DNA from: Variovorax paradoxus EPS
Lineage (GTDB): Bacteria > Pseudomonadota > Gammaproteobacteria > Burkholderiales > Burkholderiaceae_C
Direction: 5' to 3'
Length of the DNA stretch: 64,000 bases
Assembly (NCBI RefSeq): GCF_000184745.1
Contig: NC_014931.1
Location: 3,162,001 to 3,226,000 of the forward strand
Position 1 is the first letter of the stretch, and each line of letters opens with the position of its first letter. Positions 48,445-56,550 of this stretch are shown piece by piece. Under the pieces are notes generated by a model. That model made no database searches. It worked only from the letters and a program-made list of their open reading frames with translations, and was not told the DNA's origin. Both the position numbers and the translations under genes were made by a program.

Positions 48445-48470
48445 AGCGAGCCCTCGGGCTCGCTTTTTTT
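48445..48470 (+). terminator. Intrinsic terminator after the sulfurtransferase gene
   Basis: AGCGAGCCC (48445-48453) pairs with GGGCTCGCT (48456-48464) around a 2-base loop and runs into seven T residues (48464-48470). The stem is perfect, so transcription of the rhodanese gene should end here, 32 bp before the YedE gene. Confidence 0.88.
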
Positions 48471-48501
48471 ATGGACTTTTTATGGATCTGCCGGAACGGA
48501 C

Positions 48502-49692
48502 ATGACTACTTCATCGCTTTCACTTTCCCGCACCGGCCTCGTTGCTGCAACCGCGACGCTGCTGCTGATCGCCGCCGGCGTGCACCTGCTCGGCGAACGC
48601 AGCGGTGGCCGGGCGCTCGCATTCGCGCTCGGGCTGGGCGCGGTGCTCGGCGTGGTGCTGCAGCGTTCGCGCTTCTGCTTCTATTGCCATGCGCGCGACT
48701 ATTTCGAAGGCGGCGATGCGCGCGGGCTGCTCGCCATCGTGGCCGCGCTCGCGGTCGGCACGGTGGGCATGCATGTCGTCATGACGGGCTGGCTGCCGGT
48801 GCCGCAAGCGGGGCGCCTGCCGCCCGATGCGCACATCGGTCCGGTCAGTTGGGCGCTGGTGCTCGCCGGCTTGGCCTTCGGCGCGGGCATGGTGGTTTCG
48901 GGCTCGTGCATCAGCGCGCACTGGTATCGGCTGGGCGAAGGCTCGCCGACCGCGCCGTTCGCACTGCTGGGGGCTGCAGGTGGGTTCCTGCTGGGCTTCA
49001 ACAGTTGGAACTGGCTCTACAGCGCCACCATCGCCACCGCGCCGGTGGTGTGGTTGCCGCATTACCTGGGCTATGCGGGGTCGGCGGTGCTGCAACTGGC
49101 GTTGCTCGGCGTGCTGAGCGCCGTGCTCTGGCGACGGTTGCCCACAGCCAAGGCGCCGGCTTCAGCACCTCGCAGCTTCGCCGCGGCGCTGCGCGGCTTG
49201 TTGCAGGGACGTTGGGCCTACGGATGGGGCGGCATCGCAGTCGGTGCGATCGCGGTGATCGTGGTGCTGCGGCTGCGTCCGCTGGGCGTGACGGCCGCGC
49301 TGGGCAGCGCCGCGCGCGACCTCGGCAACGCACAGGGCCTGCTGCCGCAGCGGCTCGATGGGCTCGATGGCTTCGGCGGTTGCGTCACCGCCTTGGTCGA
49401 GAGCCTCTGGCAAACGCCCAATGCATTGCTCGTCGGCGGCATCGTGGCCGGCGCACTGGCCGCGGCGCTCGCGAGCGGGCAGTTCAAGCCCGCATGGCCG
49501 AAGGCGGGTCAGATCGCGCGCGGCCTCGGCGGCGGTGTGTTGTTGGGGTGGGGCGCGATGACCGGGCTCGGCTGCACGGTCGGGAACCTGCTCTCCGGCA
49601 CCATGGCCGGCGCGCTGTCGGGCTGGGTGTTCGGTGCGAGCGTGTTGTTTGCGGTGTGGGCGGGATTGCGGGTGCTCAATCGCGGTCGATGA
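48502..49692 (+). CDS. YeeE/YedE-family (TsuA-like) sulfur-compound transporter
   Basis: A 396-residue inner-membrane protein with about nine to ten TM helices. Conserved Cys motifs of the family are present: RSRFCFYCHARDYF, VSGSCISAHWYRLGEGSP and GLGCTVGNLLSG. TsuA homologues import thiosulfate, relaying it along these cysteines. Proximity to a secreted thiosulfate sulfurtransferase supports sulfur handling. The start at 48502 is chosen because the longer frame reads through the terminator. Confidence 0.88.
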   Translation: MTTSSLSLSRTGLVAATATLLLIAAGVHLLGERSGGRALAFALGLGAVLGVVLQRSRFCFYCHARDYFEGGDARGLLAIVAALAVGTVGMHVVMTGWLPVPQAGRLPPDAHIGPVSWALVLAGLAFGAGMVVSGSCISAHWYRLGEGSPTAPFALLGAAGGFLLGFNSWNWLYSATIATAPVVWLPHYLGYAGSAVLQLALLGVLSAVLWRRLPTAKAPASAPRSFAAALRGLLQGRWAYGWGGIAVGAIAVIVVLRLRPLGVTAALGSAARDLGNAQGLLPQRLDGLDGFGGCVTALVESLWQTPNALLVGGIVAGALAAALASGQFKPAWPKAGQIARGLGGGVLLGWGAMTGLGCTVGNLLSGTMAGALSGWVFGASVLFAVWAGLRVLNRGR

Positions 49693-49921
49693 AAACACCC
49701 GCGCACAGCGCGATGCCGACGACGTAGAGCAGCCAGGTCCACGGCACCGCGTAGGGATAGAACATCAGCGCCACGCCGAGCCACTTGCTGCGCCGGCGCC
49801 CGGAGCGCTTGCCCCACCGGTAGGCCGCGATGCCGGCGAGGCCGAACACCACGGCGCCGAAGATGTAGGCCGGGCTCGGCAGGGTGATGCCGAGCGACTG
49901 CAGTGCTTGCAAGTTGTCCAT
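49676..49921 (-). CDS. Small membrane protein of unknown function
   Basis: An 81-residue protein with two hydrophobic helices (about 16-34 and 48-75) flanking a basic loop WGKRSGRRRSKW. Its 3' end overlaps the end of the convergent YedE gene by 17 bases. No family is recognised. Confidence 0.7.
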   Translation of the reverse strand: MDNLQALQSLGITLPSPAYIFGAVVFGLAGIAAYRWGKRSGRRRSKWLGVALMFYPYAVPWTWLLYVVGIALCAGVFIDRD

Positions 49922-49951
49922 GGGGCGCTATTAACGCACGCCCGAATGACG

Positions 49952-50344
49952 TCACTTTGCCCGCAACGGACCGAAAAAGCCGACGATCTTGAGAATGCGG
50001 CTGCCGTCTTCCGAGAACTCGACATAGTCGAGACCTTCCACATCCAGGGCGCGCGCCGTTCCGTCGGAATCGATCCGGGTCGGCGACTTCAGCTGCCAGG
50101 GGAAACGGCCGACCGCATGGTGCATGTCCAGCTGGCTGGTCTGCACGAGGAGGGCGCCGGGGGAACTGGCGTGAAGGTTGAGGATGACCGCAGCCAGTTC
50201 GTCGGGTCCGGTGACGGTCGGGGTCATCGGGTCGGTGTAGGTGCTGGCGGGCGTCCAGCACAGCGCCAGCGCCTCGCGGATGCCCTGTTCGGTGGCCTGG
50301 GACCAGGCGGAGGAGTAGGTTTGAACGGTGGCTGAATGGGTCAC
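49952..50344 (-). CDS. SnoaL/NTF2-like protein
   Basis: A 130-residue protein with the small alpha+beta-barrel pattern (YSSAWSQATEQGIREALALCW, WTPASTYTDPM, RALDVEGLDYVEFSEDGSRI). Family members are polyketide cyclases, isomerases or ligand binders; no function can be chosen. AAGGAAAA precedes the GTG at 50344; an ATG at 50377, overlapping the esterase stop (ATGA), would add 11 residues. Confidence 0.72.
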   Translation of the reverse strand: MTHSATVQTYSSAWSQATEQGIREALALCWTPASTYTDPMTPTVTGPDELAAVILNLHASSPGALLVQTSQLDMHHAVGRFPWQLKSPTRIDSDGTARALDVEGLDYVEFSEDGSRILKIVGFFGPLRAK

Positions 50345-50373
50345 TGGTTTTCCTTGCCGTGCTTCATCGGGAG

Positions 50374-52377
50374 TCATCGTGCGCAAGGCCGCCCTTCGGC
50401 CGCGCCCACGCCGGGAAGCTTGGCAGAGGCGTCCTGACAACGTGGTGTCAGCAGGAGTTGTTCCCTGAGGATTCGCCGTATCTCCAGGATGGCCAGCGGG
50501 TTCTCCTGCACGCTGTGCGCCGACCGAAGCACCAGCTCGGACGCCGCGCCGTCCAGGTGGGCGCTCTCGTAGGGCACGATGCCGTCGCTCGACAACGCCT
50601 GCACGACACCGGGCGTGTCGTTGCCGATGATCGAATGGAAGCGCACGCGCGGGTTCATCGGCAGGTCCGAGGACATCTGCACGAAGGCGTCGCGGTCGCT
50701 CAGGTTGTCGATGCTGTTGGGAATGCGCAGCGGCCCGATGTCCTGCTTGCCGGGCGCGATGCGCATCAGCTCGCGGGAGATGTCGTTCAACTGCCCCAGC
50801 ATCGCCACCGGCAGCGTGATGAGGTTGGCCACCCAGCGTGCGATGCGGTTGTTGGCGAAGGGCGTACCGCGGTGCGGCGAAGCGATGAAGATCGCGTCGC
50901 TCACTTGCGGCAGCGGCTCGAAGCGCAGGTAGGGCGCAAGCCGCTGCTCCATGCGCTGCTGCTGCGCACCCTGCATGGGGTAGCTCGCGAGGATCGTGTC
51001 CCACAGCTTGTCGCCCGACGAAGACACCAGAAGGCGCGAGAGCACGCCGCCCATGCTGTGGCCGATCAGCGTGATGTTGCGCGAGGCCTCGGCCTTGCCC
51101 GTGGGGTCGAAGTGCGCGAGCGTCTCGGTGATGGCCTGCCGGATCGCGAAGTTGTTGATCGCGAGCGGCGCGTTCGTCGGGTAGTACACCTGCCAGATCT
51201 GGTAGTTGCGGCGCAGCGTTTCGTCGCCCAGCACCTCGTTGGCCACGTTGATCCACGCCTCGGGGCTGCTCGCGAGGCCGTGCAGCATGATGACCGTGCG
51301 CCGGTTCGGGTCGTAGGGTTGCATCAGGTAGATGCGCGGTTTGGTGAGTCCGTCGGCGCTGCCGAAGAGGCTGTGCAGCGCCTGCCGCGCGAAGTCAGAG
51401 CGGGCGAGCCAGAGACCGTAGCCGGAGGTGAAGTTCGCGGCGAGCGGAACGTCCTGTTCGGCCAGCCGCGTGGTCGAGGTGCGGTAGGGGTCGAACACCA
51501 CGATGCGCGCGGTGTGCGTGGCGAGCACCTGGCGCAGGTCCGTGCCTTCGAAGCGCAGGAGCGCGGTGAGGCCGGGAAAGGGCATTTCGCTGTAGGGCGG
51601 CGCGTTGTCCTCGGTCTTGTTGTCTACGGGGCGGGGCGAGGGCGCCGGCTGGTTGGTCTCCACCACCAGTTCGGCGCCGAAGCCGTCGCGCCGGTAGGTG
51701 TTGCGCAGGCCCGAGAAGGTGAGCGAGGCGGCGGGAATCAGCGCCTGTGGCACCGGGTCTTCAGGGCGCAACTCGAGCGCGGACAGGTCGGTGTCGATGC
51801 GCCAGGCGCCCACCTGCGGCACGCGCGGCAGCCCGTCCTGGCTTGCATGACCGTTCTGGCGGTAGCGGCTGAACAGGCCGGTGATCGCCTGCTGCACCGC
51901 GTAGTTGTAGTAGTCGCGCACCTGAGTCTGACGATCTTCGAAGGCCCGGTCGCGTGGCTTGCGCGCGGTGAAGAACAGGTAGGCGTAGGCATGGCGCGCG
52001 CTCTCCAGGTACGCCTCGATGGTCTCGGGCGCGGCAGGCCCGACGGCGGCACCGCTGGCCTTGCCGGCCGCGAGCGCCACCTGCAGCCAGACTTCCGAGA
52101 GGGCGGAGAGCCGTTGTTCGTCGCTGAGGCCCGTGGAATCGGCCAGCGCCTGGCGGCAGACCTGTCCGTTCGCGGTGCACTGGTCGGCGTCCGAGCCGAT
52201 CACGCGCAGCACCTCCTCCGCCGAGGTGCTGAGCTTGCCGGTGATGAGCACGTCGCCGCGGCGTTGTGCGAGGTATTCGGAGGGCGAGATCGAGCCGACC
52301 GTGACGCCCGCGCAGCCGGCCAGCAGCAGTGCGGTGCACAACAGGGCTGGCAATGCGAGGAAGCGTGAAGCCGTCAT
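50374..52377 (-). CDS. Alpha/beta-hydrolase lipoprotein (esterase/lipase)
   Basis: A 667-residue lipoprotein: signal with lipobox LLAGC (cysteine 22), a large N-terminal helical/beta region, and a C-terminal alpha/beta-hydrolase fold. The oxyanion region is VIMLHGLASSPEAW and the nucleophile elbow GHSMGG; SPHRGTPFANN is typical of PGAP1-like esterases. Its start overlaps the DUF4105 gene (ATGA), so both act together, probably on envelope lipids. Confidence 0.88.
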   Translation of the reverse strand: MTASRFLALPALLCTALLLAGCAGVTVGSISPSEYLAQRRGDVLITGKLSTSAEEVLRVIGSDADQCTANGQVCRQALADSTGLSDEQRLSALSEVWLQVALAAGKASGAAVGPAAPETIEAYLESARHAYAYLFFTARKPRDRAFEDRQTQVRDYYNYAVQQAITGLFSRYRQNGHASQDGLPRVPQVGAWRIDTDLSALELRPEDPVPQALIPAASLTFSGLRNTYRRDGFGAELVVETNQPAPSPRPVDNKTEDNAPPYSEMPFPGLTALLRFEGTDLRQVLATHTARIVVFDPYRTSTTRLAEQDVPLAANFTSGYGLWLARSDFARQALHSLFGSADGLTKPRIYLMQPYDPNRRTVIMLHGLASSPEAWINVANEVLGDETLRRNYQIWQVYYPTNAPLAINNFAIRQAITETLAHFDPTGKAEASRNITLIGHSMGGVLSRLLVSSSGDKLWDTILASYPMQGAQQQRMEQRLAPYLRFEPLPQVSDAIFIASPHRGTPFANNRIARWVANLITLPVAMLGQLNDISRELMRIAPGKQDIGPLRIPNSIDNLSDRDAFVQMSSDLPMNPRVRFHSIIGNDTPGVVQALSSDGIVPYESAHLDGAASELVLRSAHSVQENPLAILEIRRILREQLLLTPRCQDASAKLPGVGAAEGRPCAR

Positions 52378-53414
52378 GGCTTCGTCCCGGCATCGACCGC
52401 CATTTCCACACCCGGCAGATCGTTCCGGATGGCTTGCGAGAAGCTTTCCGTGCCGGGGTTAGCGTCGAATGCGCGCGCACGTTCGGTGATACGTCCGGCC
52501 GCGCGCAAGTCCTCCATGCCAAGGCCAGGCGTCAGCGCGCCGACGTCGTGGAGGTATTCGGGCAGGTAGCCCGAGGCCAGCAGCCGCCAGTCCATCGGCA
52601 GGCCAGGCACGACATGCTTGGCCAGCGTGTAGACGATGGTCGTGCAGTTGGCGGTGATCGTGTTGTAGAAGCTCGGCGCGCGCACCAGCGCCGCGCCTTC
52701 GCCGATGTAGCCGAGGAAGAGCGAGCGCATCTCCGATTGCGGCAGGCGCACGCGGTACATGTAGACGTCTTCGCCGCGCACGTTGGTGCGCACGCGCAGG
52801 ATGTCGTGTTCGTCGGCCGCGACGAGGCTTGTTTCGAACTCCTTGAAGAAGCCGCCGACGGAAGAGAAGCTCTCGCCGCGTTCCTTGCGGATCTCTATGG
52901 AGAAGGTGACGAACTGGCCGTCGTCGAAGCCGAAGGACACGAGCGTGTGGGCGATGGCCGGGCCGGCCCAGTAGGAGAGCGACACATCGACCGAGCGAAT
53001 GCGGTCGAGGTCGTAGCGGCGGGTTTCCCAGCGCGGTGTGTAGTCGGTGTCGCTGCGCCAGTCGAAGTTGCGCACGTTCTCCATCGTGACCTTGTTCCCA
53101 TCGACGCGCGCGATGAGCTGCCGCGCCACGTCGTCGGCCCAGACCCGGTTTTGCGAGGGCAGGATGGTGCCCCACCACGCGAGCACCATCGCGAAACCCA
53201 CGGCATACGAGAGCAGGGCGCGTGCAGCCTTGCCGCGCCACAGCAGCGCGATCGCCGCGAGGCCGAAGCCGGCCCAGAGCACGCCGGCCGCGATCTTGAG
53301 GGCGGGCGTTGCCGGCAGTTGGTACCACAGGGCGGCGCAGGCCCATGCGGCCGAGAGCAGCACGGCGAGCGAGGCCGCGAGACGGCCGGAGTAACACAAC
53401 AAGGTTCGGATCAT
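52374..53414 (-). CDS. DUF4105 (Lnb N-terminal-like) membrane protein
   Basis: A 346-residue inner-membrane protein with two or three N-terminal TM helices (about 11-85) and a large periplasmic domain of the DUF4105 type (YTPRWETRRYDLDRI, HTLVSFGF, NCTTIVYTLAKHV with a conserved Cys). Lnb is an intramembrane lipoprotein transacylase in Gram-positives with an analogous Cys in its N-terminal domain. Coupling to a lipoprotein esterase suggests lipid or lipoprotein remodelling. Confidence 0.8.
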   Translation of the reverse strand: MIRTLLCYSGRLAASLAVLLSAAWACAALWYQLPATPALKIAAGVLWAGFGLAAIALLWRGKAARALLSYAVGFAMVLAWWGTILPSQNRVWADDVARQLIARVDGNKVTMENVRNFDWRSDTDYTPRWETRRYDLDRIRSVDVSLSYWAGPAIAHTLVSFGFDDGQFVTFSIEIRKERGESFSSVGGFFKEFETSLVAADEHDILRVRTNVRGEDVYMYRVRLPQSEMRSLFLGYIGEGAALVRAPSFYNTITANCTTIVYTLAKHVVPGLPMDWRLLASGYLPEYLHDVGALTPGLGMEDLRAAGRITERARAFDANPGTESFSQAIRNDLPGVEMAVDAGTKP

Positions 53415-53540
53415 GAAGAGGGGGGGAGCTGCGGAGGCACCGAAGCATAGAGCTTGCCCAAGACCGATCCGAACCCTCGCTGATCAACAGCGCATCAGCA
53501 ACACGCCCTCAAATGCCCTCGAACGCTCCTTGTCCAAAGC

Positions 53541-56240
53541 CTACAACTGGTAAGTCACGAGCTTGAAGTCGGGGTCCTCGGGGAACGACTTCACGGTGAA
53601 GCCCAGCCGGCGCACCAGCTTCAGCATGTCGGGGTTGTTGGCGAGCACCAAGCCGTCGACTTCCGACAGGCCCCGGTCGCGCGCGACGTCGATGATGCTT
53701 TCGAGCAGGCGCGAGCCGATGCCCTTGCCGCTGAACTCGTCGGCCACCACCAGCGAGAACTCGCAACTGGTCTGGTCGGGGTTGGTGACGTAGCGCGACA
53801 CGCCCACGATGCGCTCGCTGTCGAGAATCGTGCCGTCGGGCGCGTTGCTGCGCTCCATCACCACGGCCACCAGCGCCATCTCGCGGTCGTAGTCGATCAG
53901 CGTGAAGCGCGACAGCATCGAGGGCGGCAGCTCGTGGAAGCGCGAGACGAAACGGAACCAGCGGCTCTCGGGCGAGAGGCCCTGCACCAGCGCCTGCAGC
54001 ATCTGCGCGTCGTTCGGATGCACCGGCCGCACGGTGTAGATGTCGCCGCCCGTGCCGGGCAGCGGCCACTCGCGCCGGTAGCGCGCGGGGTACGGCATGA
54101 TGGCCAGGTGCTGGTAGCCGCTGCCCACGTGGCCCGCCACCGCCTGCGGGCTGCTGTCGACCACGATGCGCGCATCGACCGAGACCGCGCCATGCTCGTC
54201 CACGATGATGGGGTTGATGTCCATCTCGCGCAGCTCGGGCAGCTCGCACACCATCTCCGACACACGCAGCAGCACGTCTTCGAGCGCTTCCATGTTCACC
54301 GGATTCGCGCCGCGCCATTCGCCCAGCGTCTCGGCCACGCGCGAGCGCTCGATGAGCCGGTGCGCGAGAAACTGGTTGAGCGGCGGCAGCTCCATCGCGC
54401 GGTCGTTCATCAGCTCGATCATGGTGCCGCCCGCGCCGAAGACGATGACCGGGCCGAAGGGCTCGTCGGTCACGAGGCCGACGTAGATCTCGCGGCCGCG
54501 CCGCGCCTTCACCATCTTCTGCACCGTCACGCCGTTGATGCGCGCCTCGGGCGCGAGGCGGGCCACGCGCTCCATCATCTCGACGTAGGTGTCGCGCGCG
54601 CTGGTGCCGTTCAGCACGTTGAGCGCCACGCCTTCGACGTCGGACTTGTGGCTGATGTCGGGCGAGTCGATCTTCAGCGCCACCGGAAAGCCCAGTTGCG
54701 TCGCGATCATCATGGCCTCGTTGGCGCTGCGCGCGAGCAGCGTGCGGGTGATCGGGATGTGGAAGCACGACAGCAGCGACTTCGACTCCATCTCCGTCAG
54801 CACCTTGCGCCGTTCGGCCAGCACGCTTTCGATGATGAGACGCGCGCCTTCGATGTCGGGCTTGGCCAGGGCCGAGAGCGGCGGCGGCGTCTGCTGCAGC
54901 AACTGCTGGTTTTGATAGAAGGCCGCGATGTTGCCGAAGGCGCCGACGGCCGCCTCGGGCGTGCGGAAGCTCGGAATGGTGGCCTCGGCCAGCACGCCGC
55001 GCGCAGGGCCGACGGAGGCGTCGCCCATCCAGCAGGCGAGCAGTGGCTTGTTCATGGGGCGCGGGATGTCGGCGAGGGCGCGCGCCGTGGCGGCCGCATC
55101 GACGCCGGCCTTGGGAGAAAAGATGGCCAGCACGCCATCGACCTGGCTGTCGGCCGAGGCAGTGTCGATGGCAGCGCGGTAGTGGGCAGGCGTGGCGTCT
55201 TCGGAAAGGTCGATCAGGTCCGTGAGCGTGGCGAGCGGCGGCAGTGCGGGGTGCAGCAGCTTCTGCGCGGGTGCGGAGAGCTTGCCGAGGTCCAGGCCGA
55301 TCTCGTTGATCCAGTCCGCTGCCAGCACGCCGGGACCGCCGCCGTTGGTGACCACGGCGAGCCGCTTGCCCACCGGGCGGTAGCGCGAGGCCAGGCACTT
55401 GGCGGCCGAGAACAGCTCGACGAAGGAGCGAACCCGCACCGCGCCCGCGCGGCGCAGTGCGGCATCGAACACGTCGTCGCTGCCGACGATCGATGCGCTG
55501 TGCGTCTGCGCCGCCGCGTTGCCCGCGGGCTTGCGCCCGGCCTTGAGCACCACCACCGGCTTGGCATGCGAGGCCGAACGCAGCGCGCTCATGAAGCGAC
55601 GCGCGTCCGAAATGCCTTCGAGGTACACGATGATGCTGTGCGTGGCCTGGTCGTTGGCGAGGAAGTCCAGCACCTGGGGAATGTCGACCGACGTATGCGG
55701 GCCCAGCGACACCACACTGGAAAAACCGACGCCGTTCTGCCGCGCCCAGTCGAGCATCGAGGCGGTGAGCGCGCCCGATTGCGATACCAGCGCGAGCGGC
55801 CCGGCCTTGGCCAGCGGCCCTGCGACGCTGGCGTTCAGGTGCAGCAGCGGGCGTTGGAAGCCCAGCGAGTTGGGCCCGAGCAGGTGCACGCCTTCGCGGC
55901 GCGCGATCTTGCGCCACTGGGCCGCCTGTTCAGACGCGATGCCGTTGGAGATGACCACCGCGGCCTTGCAGCCGATGCGCCCGGCGATCTCCAGGGCTGC
56001 GGCCACGTCCTGCGGCGCGAGCGCGATGAGGGCGAGGTCGGCATGCGTCTGCGAAAGTTCCTCGAGCGTGCCCTTGGTGCGCACGTCGAGAAAGCGCAGC
56101 GTGCCGTCGAAGCGGTCGGCACGGAAGGCTTCGCGCAGCACGCGGCCCGATGCGGTCTGGCCGCCCGGGTCACTGGCGTTGCCGACGAAGGCCACGGCGG
56201 AGGCGGGGGCGAAGAGCGGGGTCAGGAAGTGCTTGTCCAT
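53541..56240 (-). CDS. patZ: PatZ-like protein lysine acetyltransferase (NDP-forming acyl-CoA synthetase + GNAT)
   Basis: An 899-residue multidomain protein: CoA-binding Rossmann domain (1-130), succinyl-CoA-ligase-like domains (150-450; LVSQSGALTASMLDWA), an ATP-grasp domain (about 490-700; SHKSDVEGVALN), and a C-terminal GNAT domain (about 730-899; SLVVADEFSGKGIGSRLLE). E. coli PatZ (886 aa) has the same order and inactivates acetyl-CoA synthetase by acetylation. The ATG at 56240 matches the family start. A His or Asp phospho-site was not verified. Confidence 0.88.
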   Translation of the reverse strand: MDKHFLTPLFAPASAVAFVGNASDPGGQTASGRVLREAFRADRFDGTLRFLDVRTKGTLEELSQTHADLALIALAPQDVAAALEIAGRIGCKAAVVISNGIASEQAAQWRKIARREGVHLLGPNSLGFQRPLLHLNASVAGPLAKAGPLALVSQSGALTASMLDWARQNGVGFSSVVSLGPHTSVDIPQVLDFLANDQATHSIIVYLEGISDARRFMSALRSASHAKPVVVLKAGRKPAGNAAAQTHSASIVGSDDVFDAALRRAGAVRVRSFVELFSAAKCLASRYRPVGKRLAVVTNGGGPGVLAADWINEIGLDLGKLSAPAQKLLHPALPPLATLTDLIDLSEDATPAHYRAAIDTASADSQVDGVLAIFSPKAGVDAAATARALADIPRPMNKPLLACWMGDASVGPARGVLAEATIPSFRTPEAAVGAFGNIAAFYQNQQLLQQTPPPLSALAKPDIEGARLIIESVLAERRKVLTEMESKSLLSCFHIPITRTLLARSANEAMMIATQLGFPVALKIDSPDISHKSDVEGVALNVLNGTSARDTYVEMMERVARLAPEARINGVTVQKMVKARRGREIYVGLVTDEPFGPVIVFGAGGTMIELMNDRAMELPPLNQFLAHRLIERSRVAETLGEWRGANPVNMEALEDVLLRVSEMVCELPELREMDINPIIVDEHGAVSVDARIVVDSSPQAVAGHVGSGYQHLAIMPYPARYRREWPLPGTGGDIYTVRPVHPNDAQMLQALVQGLSPESRWFRFVSRFHELPPSMLSRFTLIDYDREMALVAVVMERSNAPDGTILDSERIVGVSRYVTNPDQTSCEFSLVVADEFSGKGIGSRLLESIIDVARDRGLSEVDGLVLANNPDMLKLVRRLGFTVKSFPEDPDFKLVTYQL

Positions 56241-56400
56241 GCGCCAAGTTTGCACCTATAGCCCGGGCCTGTCGCCAGCGGCCACGCGGCTCCTGTACAC
56301 TCCGCCTCCCATGTCGTGCCTCCAACTCCATACCGCATCCACCGCCGTCCGCATGGGCCGGATGATGCCGCCTGCATTCCCGCAGGCAATGGGTGCACGA

Positions 56401-56433
56401 ATGATTACCTCCATTACCACCGCGGCCACCTGA
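56401..56433 (+). CDS. Threonine/isoleucine-rich leader peptide of the hom attenuator
   Basis: Ten codons, M-I-T-S-I-T-T-A-A-T then TGA: four Thr and two Ile of nine residues after Met, the end products of the homoserine branch. It is too short for gene callers. The frame stays open upstream to ATG 56311 (40 codons), so the true start is uncertain; a possible -10 TACACT sits at 56296-56301. Its last codons lie inside RNA segment 1 of the attenuator. Confidence 0.65.
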   Translation: MITSITTAAT

Positions 56434-56523
56434 GCACGCGCAGGTGGCCGTTCCGGCAGCCACCTGGTCAATCGCTCTTCTCCCCGAAGGAATGAAAACC
56501 CAGCTCTGGCAGCTGGGTTTTTT
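56424..56523 (+). promoter_or_regulatory. Attenuator-type leader RNA with alternative stems and terminator
   Basis: Segment 1 GGCCACCTG (56424-56432, overlapping the leader stop) and segment 3 GCCACCTG (56459-56466) can each pair with segment 2 CAGGTGGCC (56441-56449). A perfect terminator follows: AAAACCCAGCT (56495-56505), loop CTGGC, AGCTGGGTTTT (56511-56521), then T residues to 56523. The homoserine dehydrogenase starts 27 bp later. How segment 2:3 would disrupt the terminator is not clear from the bases; a weak 3:4 pairing (CTGG 56464-56467 with CCAG 56500-56503) is possible. Confidence 0.65.
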
Positions 56524-56550
56524 GTTTGTTCTTTCGTTCGGAGAAGTCCC

